Below the pieces are notes generated by a model. That model was not told the origin of the DNA. It did no database searches and worked only from the letters and a program-made list of their open reading frames with translations. The translations under genes were made by a program, and so were the position numbers. Source: Sinohyriopsis cumingii (lineage: Eukaryota; Mollusca; Bivalvia; Unionida; Unionidae). Taken from it: a stretch of DNA of 64,000 nucleotides. Of this stretch, positions 1 through 11,699 are shown piece after piece. The stretch spans positions 42,809,006-42,873,005 of the forward strand of contig CM068839.1 of the NCBI GenBank assembly GCA_028554795.2, read 5' to 3'. How positions within the stretch are numbered: the stretch's first letter is position 1; every line of letters begins with the position of its first letter.

Positions 1-1370
1 CTATATATAATATGGATATACCATGTAAAGATCGTGGATGAGTTTGAGTGAGATCTATACAGATTAATGAGGCAATCTTGAATCTGAATGGCTGAACATG
101 TTGCCACATTGGAGGCCATATAAGAAGGGCTGATTTTGAGCAGATTTGGTTCATAGGCTTATTTCATCAAGATTTTAGACAAGCTTTATAATTGAGATTC
201 ACATGTATTGATAAGGTTATCTTGCATCAGATTGACTGATTTTGTTATGACTCGGGATGGTTTGATAATGAGCAAGATTCACTCATTTATATTAATTAGG
301 TAATCTTGCTTCTGATTTATTTAACTTGTTGCTACTCTAGGGTCAATATTTCTAGTACAGTTTTCATCTAACTTGGAAAATAGTTTTATCAAAATCTCAG
401 ATGAAATGTGTAATTAACAATATCCATAACTGTTAAAAGAGTTATACATCAGATTGGCTCAGTTTATCTTCACTCCAGATTATTTTTTTGATATCCAGAT
501 TTGATCAATACTACATACAATTAAGTGAAATTATCATGTACAAATTAGTGACCTTGGTCCCACATATGCATCCTGTTATTTTTATTTCCACTCCCATTGG
601 CCCCTGGGAGGAATCAAAAGATTAAGTGTGTAGATGGAAATTTGCTGAAGTCAGCAGTTCACATTTTAAATTAATTATTTGATAAAATATCAGAATAAAA
701 ATAAAGGAAAGTATTTATATCACAGTAATATTAAGCATTAGTGAAACTGAGATTGGAACCAAGGGAAATAACGTTTGCAAGTATCATCTGGTTTATGTTT
801 TTAAAAGATGTGGAGGTGAGTTTAAATTATGATGACAGTGATGACAAAAGGATTCCAGGAGGGTGCAAATAGTTGAAACTATTTTGGGAATTGCCTATAA
901 TTTTTACAGAAAAAAATCAGAGTGCTATTAAATTCAAACATTCTTTTACCAAGTTGAATGATGTATTCTCCCAGATTCTGAATTCCTCAGGCAAAGAAAA
1001 ACTAAATACAGCATTATAGACATTCCTGCCATCCTGTTAAAAGACTATCTACTGGTAACTAACATTATACAGATTTCCAGTCCATAATGTATAGGAGCCT
1101 AAGATTCCATTCATTGTAAATTTCTACATGCAGTTCCATTGAACCCTGCCTTATATGATACGTCCATAAACATGGAAGCCAACTCATCAAGGGTACCACT
1201 TATAAACACCATTTCTTATATTACTGACACATTTCACCTGCATATAAAGTACACCACCACAAAAGAACATTTTATCGACATTTGAATGTCTTTTAATAAG
1301 TTACAGGCTGTACAGTATAGAAATTATGCATTGGCTGTACAGAAGTTCATTATTTTTCTTCTAATTTCAG
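1..1370. other. 5' flank or 5'-UTR intron of the TP53INP gene
   Basis: No open frame, repeat array or mobile-element end is recognisable here. The stretch ends in a good acceptor (pyrimidine-rich tract, then AG at 1369-1370) just before the TP53INP start codon, so at least its right part is probably an intron between an upstream non-coding exon and the first coding exon. The promoter and first exon are not identified and may lie left of the window. Confidence 0.5.
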
Positions 1371-1375
1371 TGAAG

Positions 1376-1565
1376 ATGCTGAGCGGACTTAGCAGTTTGT
1401 TTTTTGGCAGCAGCAGCAGCAACAATACTGATGTCAATGAAGATGCCAAGCAAAAGACTGAGCTTGTGTCCGAGTCTACATCCCCAGCACCATCCAGTCT
1501 GGAGCTGGATCTCAGAACTTCACCTGCTGCTGATTACTCAGACTGGATTCTTGTAGATGTTTCAG
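1376..1565 (+). CDS. TP53INP: TP53INP-family protein, coding exon 1 (LIR motif)
   Basis: Encodes residues 1-63 and the first base of the next codon. The open frame runs further upstream to 1286, but a strong acceptor ends at 1370 and family proteins begin with a short hydrophobic stretch like MLSGLSSLFFG, so the ATG at 1376 is taken as the start. A serine run follows, then an acidic, serine- and proline-rich stretch. Near the exon end is DWILVDV, matching the family's EWILVDF-type LC3-interacting region: an aromatic residue, two spacers, then an aliphatic one, preceded by an acid. The exon ends TCAG followed by donor GTTTGT, splitting a glycine codon after its first base. Confidence 0.9.
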
Positions 1566-3149
1566 GTTTGTTTGTTTGAGGGTTTTATTATCTTTTTTTG
1601 TTGTAAAATCCTGGCAATTTCTACTTCAACATGCAGCATCTGGACATATTCCAAGAAAGCATTAGATTTTTCCAGTGAAACAGTAGTGTTAAGCAGATGT
1701 GAAAAATAAATTTGGGTTGGAAAAGGTGGCTGTATTTCATTTAAGGTTTAAACTGAAACAAGCATGCTGAACTGTTTTGCATGAAGAAAAATAACAGCCA
1801 AAACTTTTTTTTTTAAAGCACCTTTTAGGAGATCACTTGTTTTAAGAAACCATCAAATTAAATTAACCTAGATGCTTGAAAAAGTACTTAAGGACCACCT
1901 GTCTTCAGACACCACTTGTGGATCTTTCCTTAGGTGGTCTTATAAGACAGATGCTACTGAAGTTCCATGCTGACATTCTCTGGATGGAATTTGAGACATA
2001 ATCCAGATCTTTGCTGGCATCAGATATCAGACGAGTTTTGTCATGTTTGGAATGACTGTTCTTTTCATTTTTAATGTGGAATTAAAGTGCGCTTGGGATG
2101 TTGAGGATGGATGTCCAAATGTTTTATAAATCAGCAAAGTAACATAAAATTGTTGCATTTTTTAAAAAGTATTAATTTTCATAAATTAGGTAAAATGAGA
2201 ATGTAAGTTATTGAGTTAATAGCTGTATTTAATGTTAAAACAGAAACAAATTTTTTTTCAGAGGATTTGATTTTTTTGTTTTTTTAAATTAACTCTCCTA
2301 TGGAGACAAATATCTCCTCCTCCATTTTTATATGTACCATAACACTAGGTCCTAAAAAGACAGCAGAAGAAAGAACAAACAAATTACTTTGAATTAAGGC
2401 AAGTTACTTTGACTGAAAAGAAAATCTCATCTCTCCATTTGGGAAAATGGTTTTATGGTGATTGCTTAAAAATTAATTCTGATTGTCACAATTTGCTTAA
2501 ATGTTTGGAAGCCACAGCTCCACTTAATACAGTTGACAAAGCTACACCAATGCAGCTACAGTGGAAAAGAAACCTTCCACAAATGTTGTCTTTACCCAGG
2601 CAGACTGGCCACGTGTTCAAACCAAATTCAAAGCTTTGATGCCAATCAAAAGCTGAGAAAGCAGCTACTCAAACCAAGAGCAAATTATCATAATAACTTG
2701 TTTGTGAGGATTTTTGTTGTCTATCTCAATATTATGTTTCAGGTCACAGCTATTCATTTGTTATTACACCAGACTGTTTACTTCTACATGTATCCCTCCA
2801 AGCACTCCAGTCAATCTAATCGTGACCATCTTGTCGAACAGTTGCTGGCACTGTTTGTTTTGCTTGGAACTTTAAGGACAACTGCTTTGGGCTGTAAAGA
2901 TTTAAGTGAGAGAGGGAAGAAGTTAGAAGAATTTGTTTCAAAATAAATAACCATGTTCCTTCAGAAACCAAACTTCTTTCCACCTGTCAGCATATGAATT
3001 TGTTCTTTCTTTGAAGCAGTCGAATCATTATTGGAAATACTGCAGATTTCTCTTTTCCCAAAACACCACAGTAGTCATCAAAACCTCTATAAAAAAATCC
3101 TCCCTCTTTTTGTAGTTAATTCATTGAAATCAGAGCCTCCAGTTGTTGT
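1566..3149. other. TP53INP intron, left part, no clear feature
   Basis: Intron sequence. Overlapping frames of 76 and 137 codons lie at 2409-2946, but they show no domain, no splice context and a composition like the flanking DNA. They could be eroded 5' parts of the LINE that becomes recognisable just downstream. Confidence 0.4.
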
Positions 3150-5180
3150 CATATGTCACTGTACGTAGACAGCTAGAAAGATGGAGACGAAGTTGGAGCT
3201 GCCATTAAAACAAAGCATGACACCATATCAAGCCAGTTATTGGATAAAGCCCCAATATTTACTGCACAAATTACTCGCTACCAAAGGTATAAAGAGTAAT
3301 GAAATGGCAGATAAAGCAGCCAAAGCTTCCCTGCTATTATGTGTTCCAAATGGAAGATTTCATATACATATACCAGGGCTCCAAAATCTGGAGTTTATTT
3401 CACTAGGATCATTATAATAAAAGTTTTACAGATTCTGCCTAAATTTCACTGATCCTGCTAAAATCAGAAAGAAGCTTAGTTTTTAATTCACAATTTGCTC
3501 AGCTTCTGCGAAACCAGCTTTCTGTTTTGATTTCATGTTCCCTATGCCATTATGTGCAGCGATCTTGCACTGTGTTAATTTAAGAAAGTTGATACGCCTA
3601 TCAGCAACTAAAGTACCTGATGCACTTTCATATTTTGTGGAAGATTCAGTGCAAACCTTGCACAACATGACAGCCATTCCTGAGCCAAACTTAGCCATTT
3701 GTATTCATTTGCCTGGCATTAATGCTACTTTCTTATTGTCTTCTTTTGATCATATTTGCAATCTCCCTCTCTCTCGACCATTCTGGTGGCCTGCCTAAGT
3801 GGTTAGAACGTCCAACTCAGATGTGGGAGGTCACTGGTTCAAATCCCAGCTGTGTCGTACCAAAGACTTATAAAAATAGCACTAACATCTGCCTCGTAGA
3901 TGCTCAGCATTACGAGCTTAGTGTTAGGACTCGACAGCCTGGTGTTAGGATAATGTGATTGGGTGGGACATGATGCTAAATGTTTGCACCATGATGCCTC
4001 AGTCCAGACATCACACTCTCTCTCTCTGTCCTGTTATCTAATTTCTGCTGTTTTGGTGGTGCACCTTACAAATACTTAACATGTTTACAGTTTTCACCGC
4101 ACAATGTATCAAACTCATTGTTCGATATAATTTTGATTATTCATCGATTCCATGCACTTAACCATTTTCATTTTAATCAATACTAGCTTGATACCTTATA
4201 CCTTTTGTTATCATCAGTAATGCGATCAGTGCTAGAGCTGTACATAATGTTGTTCCACGTGCATGAAAAGTAACCATTTTGACAAGAATCACCAGTTTTA
4301 GTGGATGAGTGGTTTAACACATGTCCATTTGTGCCACAACATTTATTGTACCTCATCAAGTGCAATGTGTTAGTAGGTACTTGGTTAATACATTAATCAA
4401 TTAACCATTGTGGGAATGCTGACTCACTTTTTAATTGTTTCATTTGACAAAAGACCACTTTGTTAACTGCTTGTGACTGGAGGTACTTTACTCCTTCAAT
4501 GACTTTACTTTAGTGTTACGACTGGACAGACTGCAACAGCTTTGTTATTGCTGGAGTTTTAGCAAAGTCATTAACCTGGGGTTAGCTGATCAGTCTTAAG
4601 TTTGACCCCTGATATACTGACTTCAAATACTGTACAGATCAGCATGTCCATCTTAGCTGTAACATCAAACTCAGTACTGGAGTGGCATCCCTAGTATATA
4701 TAGATCAAATCAGAGATGAGGGTGTACCAATTGTGCATACGACACATACCCGACTTGTGCATCTGAGAGGTGAAACTAAACTGGAATGCGAACAATGCCA
4801 TTATCCATTAACAGTGGAGCATATTCTTGTTGATTTCCATGCTCTGAGTCAAGTATTTTGATTTGAACTCCCTGAAGAAACTCTTAGGACATACTACTTG
4901 AGAATTGTTCAAGGAAATTGCAGCTTATACAATTAACTTTAATATTTATTTTAATATGTTACCTTTATCTGTTTTATAAACATTTTACAGAATTTTAACA
5001 TTTGATTTATACATTTTATATTTGTTCATTTTATATTTTATCTTATAGTATTTAATGTTTACATTTATTTGGATGGGATTATCTTCCTATATTTTTGTGC
5101 AGTTCCTGTTAAACTTTTTTTTGAAAATTTATCTTTAGTTGGCACAGGATAGCCACATTTGTGCTGATGTGCTGTAAAAT
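3150..5180 (+). mobile_element. Degraded LINE (RNase H-bearing non-LTR retrotransposon), I/Jockey-like
   Basis: Three separated pieces are in the right order for one LINE. Around 3175-3280 is an RNase H start-like stretch (DGDEVGAA, then DKAPIFTAQ). At 3283-3345 is GIKSNEMADKAAKASL, matching the end of the RNase H domain (GxxxNExADxxAK). At about 4745-4860 one frame reads HTRLVHLRGETKLECEQC followed by LTVEHILVD, the C-terminal CxxC zinc-knuckle region of ORF2. The tail near 5140-5177 ends in a short motif (GTGCTGATGTGCTGTAAAA) like other metazoan LINE 3' ends. The frame is lost between the pieces, a segment is missing inside RNase H, and a SINE sits at 3777-4030. Clade assignment is approximate. 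Confidence 0.65.
3777..4030 (+). mobile_element. tRNA-derived SINE, family B, copy 1
   Basis: The tRNA-like head has an A-box-like stretch (CTAAGTGGTTAGAACGTCC) and a B-box (GGTTCAAATCC) about 30 bp apart. The body continues with GTACCAAAGACTTATAAA and a block reading GTGGGACATGATGCTA. It is shared with the copies at 18990 and 26102. It lies within the LINE remnant. The 3' end runs into a CT-rich tract, so the right border is approximate. Confidence 0.75.
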
Positions 5181-6393
5181 CCTATTATGCACAAGCTATA
5201 GAACATCACATTCTGTACAATCACTTCATTTACTCAGCTTTCAAATTTCGTTTGAAGGATTACTTGCCCACAGGAAATGTAAATTGTACATTTTTACACA
5301 ACAATTTCATTTTCAGTTTTCCATAATAAGCATATTATAAGCAGTATTAGATGTACTCATTCCCAACAGATGCCTTGTTCAGGTTGTTAGAAAAAAGTCA
5401 TTGAAGGAGTAAATGAATGCTTGACTCAAGCAAAATACAGTGTTCTTATAGGAGCATGAAACTAGAGCACTTGGTTCTGTTATCAAGTTGAGAACTGGGC
5501 TGCAAAAGTAGACATGTTATTTTGCCAGAATTTTGTATAAAATATGAAATAAAACATCAGCTTTTGGGCAATTCATGTAGATTTTATTTTCATGTAGCCA
5601 AATATTTACTTTGCATAATTTAATTTTTGCAATATACAGTGTATGGAATGTAATATTATGTTTGAAATAGTAATAACCTAGAGTTTCAAATTAAATGTTA
5701 TTCAGATGTAGTGGAATTAGATTCTAATAAAGTTTGAGTGAAGGAGTTTCAGGTTTGACTTTAAAGATCTTGTTTGACTCGAATTTCAGTGTAGTTTACT
5801 AATAGCTATCCTGAGAAATTTAGATGCTGGATTATTCTTCTGGATTCATCTTGCATTTTCTCGAGCAACATCAGGATGCTGCTACAAAATTGCTTTCACA
5901 GTTGACATGATGCCCTTTTCAGTACATTGTCCCTTTTAGGATCTTTCACCCAGTGTCATAATATCTCTCTGCCAACCTTTAATCCCCCTCCCCTGTCCCT
6001 GTCCACTATTTATAACAGTTTGAGTCCTGTTCCTAACCACGTCAAAGGGTCACCAAAGCCAGGTGGTAATTAACACTTTACCCTCAGGTAAATGTCTGTT
6101 GAGAATGTTACATGTATATACTGATTAACTCATATGGTGCTTTGACAGTTACTTCCCAGGGCAGTGCAATTAATGAGCATAACTATGCAATCTGTGTGCC
6201 TGTCAAAAAATGTGCTGTAGAGATAGTTTTGACATGTTGTGATTTCACAAGGCACATCTGTTGAATAGGGCTGGTTAAATTGGGAGGAGTGATATCAACA
6301 GGGATTATCTAATACCTAAAAATGACCCATATGAGCACTGTCTTGACAAATATGGGCAAACTGATTGAAGACAAGTATTCTTAAGAGAGCTTA
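5181..6393. other. TP53INP intron, middle part
   Basis: Intron sequence with no open frame of note and no repeat that I can pair with anything else in the window. It ends with the 13-bp left target-site duplication (6381-6393) of the next SINE. Confidence 0.4.
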
Positions 6394-6634
6394 TTGTTGT
6401 TGTTGTAAGGTTTAACACCATTTTTCAGCACACGATAGGCTATACATGGCGGCCAGTATTAATGGTGGAGGAAGAACCCGGGAAAACCCCGGAAAGAACC
6501 ACCGACCCACGAGAAGCTACTAGCAAGCTTTCTCACATACCCACATTGGCCAAATCCGAGACTCGAACCTTTGCAGACAGAGGTGAGATGGCAGTGATCC
6601 GTAACGGAGAGCGCTTTAGACCACTCGGGGCCCC
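6394..6634 (-). mobile_element. tRNA-derived SINE, family A, copy 1
   Basis: Minus-strand SINE: its TTG-repeat side (the AAC tail on the other strand) is at the left and the tRNA-like head (GAGTGG and GCGGTCTAAAGCGCTC on the minus strand) at the right. The B-box region reads GGTTCGAGTCTC on the minus strand. The flanking duplication TAAGAGAGCTTA is present at 6382-6393 and 6635-6646, which sets both borders and shows integration by LINE machinery. Confidence 0.88.
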
Positions 6635-6972
6635 TAAGAGAGCTTAAGAATTCAGTCAGAATAGTCACTGTTAAACTGAAATGGTGGCTGTTATATCATT
6701 TTTCTAAGTGGAAATTGAAGTAAAATTTGTATTGTTCAGTAATTTAAGTTACTGTCCTATAATACATATAAAAAAGTCATGTTGTAGTGAGTAAGCTTGC
6801 TATAGTATAACTGACAGACATGTGAATAAGATTTCTTATCTAGCTAATAAATGGTATATGAACTGTGGATTTTGAAACTATAGAATTTTTCTAACAATGG
6901 AAAGGTACATCAGTGTTTATCTTAAATATTTTATCCATAATATCTTGGTACATTTTTTACAAACAAAAACTG

Positions 6973-7226
6973 AGGGCCCCGAGTGGCAGAGCGGTCTAAA
7001 GCGCTCACTGTACCGGTTCACTGCCATCTCAACTCTGTCTGCGTGAGTTCGAGTTCAAGGCTTGGCTAGTGTGGGTACGTGGGAAAGCCTGCCAGTAGCT
7101 CCTCGTGGGTCAGTGGTTCTTCCCTGGGTTTTCCAGAGTTCTTCCTCCATCAGTTATACTGGCCGCCATGTATAGCCTATCTTGTGCTGAAAAATGGCAT
7201 TAAACCCTAGAACAACAACAACAATG
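6973..7226 (+). mobile_element. tRNA-derived SINE, family A, copy 2
   Basis: Plus-strand copy. The head (GGCCCCGAGTGGCAGAGCGG, then TCTAAAGCGCTC) resembles a Leu/Ser-type tRNA, followed by a B-box-like GAGTTCGAGTTC, a body, and the tail ending in CATTAAACCCTAG and AAC repeats. The target-site duplication AACAAAAACTG lies at 6962-6972 and 7227-7237. It is head to head with copy 1, about 340 bp away. Confidence 0.88.
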
Positions 7227-9274
7227 AACAAAAACTGCATTGTATTTAACATCAGCTTATAGTCAGACATTTTTGGAATGAAGTTTAAAAATCCCCACTG
7301 AAGTAATGTTACCTTCCTTTCTACCTGAATCTATTGTCCATATGAAATTGCAAAAAACTGCTCTTAGGAGCTGTGATAGATCACAGGACTTTGTAAATTG
7401 GGGGTTATGGCTATGTTCACAATATTATAGTTTTATTATTTTTAATTGAATCTCCTTTTTTATTAAATGATAACAGCCACAATGATATTGCCTCATGTTA
7501 TTTAAAATAATTCATTTTCTATTATGTTGAATTCTAGAAATCATTTCCCTTTTGTTGTTCCTTTTGTACATTGTACTTAAAAACATGGTAGTTTGCATGA
7601 CTCGACTTTACATGCAAAAGAGCCTAAAGATCATTTGTTCATTCTTGATAATATTATTTTGATATCATGCTTTGTATTTTTACAGATAAATTTTCAGTTT
7701 CACATGTGTGGGAGAATTATTTAGAGTTGATTTTTCTTGTTATATATAACGTTACCTCGAGGATCTAAAATGAGCTTGTTAATTATTCACAAAAAATGGC
7801 ACCTTAAATGCGTATCCCACGATCAAAATGTGTTTTTTTTTTTTTGTGAATCGTTGCTGCTATTCTGATTACTTTTATTATTAGTATTGTTGTTTTTCTT
7901 GTATAAATAAAAACGAACTCTGTAAGGACAGTGATCTCCCAGGGATGGGTAATGATCAGTTTGCAAGTAAAATGTAGCAGCTGCAGTTAAACTGAATTCA
8001 CTTTAGGTGGCCCTCTATATTACCAATTTAAATATGGTATTGTTTTTCCCCAAAAGCAATTTTGAGATAGCGAAAAACTCATTCAATACAATTTTCTTAG
8101 TGGCCTTTTAAATTTTCCAATGGCAAGTTGTTTTCTTGACTTTGCTTTGCTTTAAAATTTAAAGTTTATTTACTTTCTACAATCTTACATTTTTTCTGAT
8201 AATGCAGGATAACAGATAGTTTCGAAAAGGATGCCATAATTTCATTTTCACAGGGCCAGAATGTTTGATATTGTATATTTGGTAATTTATCTTTCTTTTT
8301 TCATTTTTACATTTATTCAAGTCCATCCTAGCAATCTCTCTCTTTAAAAGTAACAGATTAATGCCAATAAACTAGAATTATTGTTTGAACAGATAATATA
8401 TGTATGTGTATATATATATATATATGTAGTCTCATCCTTGATATAAACCAAGAATCAACCCAGTGTGGTTATTGAAAGTTTGAAATTAAGTGTTAATTTA
8501 TTGGTTGGCTATAATCAAGCAATGAAAATTCATCTGCAACAAACAGAAGTACCTGTTGCACTGTAGCATGGAAAACGCTCTAGGTTCAAAAAGGGCACCT
8601 AACTACAATAAAAATAAACAGGAGTGTGTACATGTATGTTTTTGAACCGATGACATTTTAAATATTAAGAAAGGTACAGAGTAAGGCAGCTATGAGTAAA
8701 CATTTTGCTGCACAAATTAAGATTTTCTGTACATAATATGAATGAAAAAATGAGACGCTGAGCCAGTTTTTTAAAATCATGAATTGTCTTAATTGTAAAA
8801 ATATATATTTTATTTTTGGTCATAATTAAATAAATACACAAATACATTATGTAGAAGTAGACTTTTAGTTTTGCATTAATAAATTTTTCCTGTGTTTTGT
8901 TTTGCACTTTAGTGAATGTCAGATTTATCTGATGGACAATTGTTTGACTTATGCAGACCTGGGCAGTATTTTCAGGTTATGAATAATGATAATAGTAACA
9001 ACAACAACAACATGAGGTACACTTTGATCATAAATGCACAATTAAAGTGCCCTTTTTGTATGATAATTGCCATGCTCTAGTTAGATCCTTGAGAAACCTC
9101 AAGAACCATAGTAAATGTTTTTATCTAATAAAAAATGCAAAGATGGTTACTATGATTCATGAGTGCTGCATATTATGCCTTCCTTTAAATGTACATTGAC
9201 TGTCAAAAAATGCTGAAATATGACAACTAGAAATATTTTCCCATACATAGTATTTGTAGCAGTTTTTAATTATA
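7227..9274. other. TP53INP intron, right part
   Basis: Non-coding intron. It contains a poly-T tract near 7830, a short TA microsatellite at about 8408-8425 and an AAC run near 8996-9011. The only long frame, on the minus strand at 8665-8907, is AT-rich with no domain and is not taken as a gene. Confidence 0.45.
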
Positions 9275-9437
9275 CAGTAGAATCTGTCTTGAAAGATCAC
9301 CCCTTCTTCCAAACAATAATGGTCTCTCAGGACAGGTGGTCTCTCATGGCAAGTCATAACACTATGTAAACAATAAACCTGGTCTCTCCGGACAGGCAGT
9401 CTTTCATAGCAGTGGTCTCTCAAGACAGGTTTTACTG
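9275..9437. mobile_element. MITE, 'GAGACC' family, TA target site, copy 1
   Basis: A 163-bp element with inverted ends: the left end reads CAGTAGAATCTGTCTTGAAA, and the right end, reverse-complemented, reads CAGTAAAACCTGTCTTGAGA. TA dinucleotides flank it at 9273-9274 and 9438-9439. The interior repeats a GGTCTCTC/GGACAGG motif. No coding capacity. The same family is at 55340-55517 and, expanded, at 43020. TA duplication and end sequence suggest a Tc1/mariner or pogo driver. Confidence 0.82.
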
Positions 9438-9535
9438 TATTATATTTTCTGTAGCAGATTGTATGGTTAAATTAAGGATGTGATGCATTGTAATTTTTAT
9501 GAATGATAAGTTCAAAATGTAATTTTCTGTTCCAG

Positions 9536-10191
9536 GTGGTAGTGGTACTAGCTGTGTCACAAACTGCCATGATCATACATATACATGTAACCATTGTGTA
9601 GATCACAGCGATAGTGACTCAGTGTGTGTAAGTCCATCTTTACCATCCACGCCAGACTCTCTAAGTCCGGTTCCACAATTTAAACACATGCTCAAGCACG
9701 CTAAGTGCAACTCTAAGGAGAAGTGGGTACTTACACCTCCTCCATGTTTTACTGCAGGAAACAGAGAGAATTCTCATGTCGAGATTGGTCCCATGGAAAA
9801 TCTGCTTATTGAGCACCCGAGTATGTCTGTGTACCAGACTGGATCGATGCTTCATTCAGAAAGTGAGGAGAGTGACAACTCTACATCTTCCACAGGGACT
9901 ACGCCAACGATCTCTTCTCAACGGACTCAGGTAGCAAATCAACAGGCCCATTTACTCCATAGACAAAATGCTGTTAATGCAAGAGCTGCAGTACTCGCTC
10001 AAATTTCTGTCAACAAATCGGCTCAAGCTGTGCAGAGATACCACAACACTCGCAGCTTCAGCCGTAAACATTTCAACAAAGTGAATAAAATACATGATGT
10101 CCAGTCTTTTGGAAAACCGGTAGGGAGAAGAAATCGCTTGAGATGCCCCTCTGGTCAGATGTGTGGCCGTATTAGCCAGAGAAGGCAATAA
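9536..10191 (+). CDS. TP53INP: TP53INP-family protein, coding exon 2 (terminal)
   Basis: Encodes residues 64-281 and the stop, starting after the acceptor TTCTGTTCCAG at 9535. A Cys/His-rich segment comes first (CVTNC, then HDHTYTCNHC), followed by a Ser/Pro-rich stretch. Then come the family hallmarks KWVLTPPPCFTAG and PMENLLIEHPSMSVY, nearly identical to vertebrate TP53INP1 as I recall it. A polar serine/threonine linker leads to a basic C-terminus (NARAAVLAQ, then RRNRLRCPSGQ, ending SQRRQ) that could carry nuclear or nucleolar targeting. At 281 aa it is somewhat longer than the roughly 220-240-aa vertebrate proteins. The stop TAA lies inside AATAAATAAA, so a polyadenylation-type hexamer overlaps it. 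I cannot place the real 3' end. Confidence 0.93.
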
Positions 10192-11699
10192 ATAAACACT
10201 TTCATTGTTTGTTTTAAATGGCGCTTTCCTTAAATCGAAAAGATTTTTCTAAAATTAGATGTTCAAGTGTACCTGTAGCAGTGATTTTATTAAAGATGGT
10301 ACCAGTAAAGGATTTTACGTGCTGAACTTTCAAAATGTGTTGTTCAATCATTTACGCTTTTTAAAAAAATATAGTTTATGTATTAATAACTTTTTTTTAG
10401 ACACTTAACTCTAGATATGATCTTCAAATATATGCACAGGTGGGTGTTTTTAGATTCTTTTTTAAAAATTTGATTTCCTTTTAAATTTATTTGATTTCCT
10501 ATTAAACAGTTTACATAAATGCACAATTTATTTGTCTATATTAATCAGATATATAAAAATTGAAAATGTGTAAAAAATGTAAAAAAAAATATATAAAAAT
10601 GCATAAACTTGAAAAATGTTATAAAATATAGAAAAAATAAGCATGTTTTTATCGTTAAATATATTTTCATGTAATTATTGGAACTTTAACATATGTTCTT
10701 TTCTCACTAACTTATGTGTGGCAGTATTTTGAGGTTGTTGGTTACATTGTGTGCGCATGTTAGCTGAGTTTGTCAGCCACTTACATGCATAGCTTACTGA
10801 CAAATCCTGAATCAGTTTGGTTTACTAAAGAGATGTCATGTATGATTTTTTAAAATAATTATTAATCAGTTGATTGATATTTTTAATTATGCCTGTTAGA
10901 TGTTCAGCTGACATGTTTTGTTTGTGTGGGACAAGTATATAATTAAACATTGGAAAGCTGATTCTTTTACATTATAGTAGATTTTTCACAGATTTGTTTG
11001 ATTTTTTTAAGGTTTGTATATATTATGTAACCATATTTGTACATATTGATTCACATCAATCTGATATGGTCTTGTTTGTCTAAATATCTCCACAGAGTAT
11101 CAGAAATCATCATTATTTATACATAAAGTTCACAAAGTATCAGAAATAATCATTATACATGATGTGCATCTGCTGACCTTGGACAGACTGCTGTTTATTT
11201 TTTTTTCTCTTGAAATCAGCAAATGTCACAAAGCTTATCAGGTGATAAAGTTCTTTCTGTACTATAATAACTTTAATTTTACCAGACATTTATTAAGTGT
11301 TCTTCAAAATATACACATGGCCAAAATTGCAGTAAAAATCACTCTGATGCAGTCAGCCACAGGATGGGTACATTTTGGTCATGTAAGGGAGATGGTTGTT
11401 GAAGAAGGTCAAATATGTTGATACAGGGACATTTAGATCCTTATTGGATGTGGAAGGTGGTTGATTTAAACAGTATTTATTTGCAGAAGTCATCATGAAA
11501 AGCACACAGAATTTAAAAAAAATAGATAATCAAAATAGGACTAAGCATAGTAAATGCACATAACAAGGTATGACAGCTTAGTGTGAGGATATGAGTAGTG
11601 ATTAGAAAAAAAGGAACCTAATTACAAGTGTGTACTTATGGACCACCATAAAAATGGTAGTTAAAGGGTAGTGACCATTTTGACAGTTTATACTGTTAT
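10192..11699. other. 3' UTR and downstream flank of TP53INP
   Basis: Very AT-rich sequence following the TP53INP stop, partly likely 3' UTR. An AATAAA-type signal overlaps the stop and further A/T-rich hexamers follow, so the cleavage site cannot be fixed. ATTTA pentamers occur, as in unstable mRNAs, but the composition makes them expected. A near-repeat, CAAAGTATCAGAAATAATCA, occurs around 11092-11158. No gene is visible. Confidence 0.45.

Larger units (their letters stand above)
1376..10191 (+). other. TP53INP: TP53INP-family gene span (two coding exons)
   Basis: Whole coding span of a TP53INP1/TP53INP2 (DOR) homologue. The two coding exons, 1376-1565 and 9536-10191, total 846 nt, an exact 282 codons including the stop, joined by a 7970-bp phase-1 intron with GT and AG ends. 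In vertebrates these proteins shuttle between nucleus and autophagosomes: they bind ATG8/LC3 proteins, promote autophagosome formation, and act as cofactors for p53/p73 or nuclear receptors. Invertebrates usually have one copy, so the name is kept at family level. The intron holds LINE debris, SINEs and a MITE but no other gene. Confidence 0.9.

Noticed and set aside
1286-1375. Upstream in-frame ATG at 1286 as the TP53INP start
   Set aside because: The stretch contains a clear pyrimidine tract and AG acceptor just before the ATG at 1376, and the family N-terminus begins at the latter.
2409-2946. Overlapping plus-strand frames of 76 and 137 codons
   Set aside because: No domain, no splice-site support and no matching frame elsewhere. 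Probably chance or worn LINE sequence.
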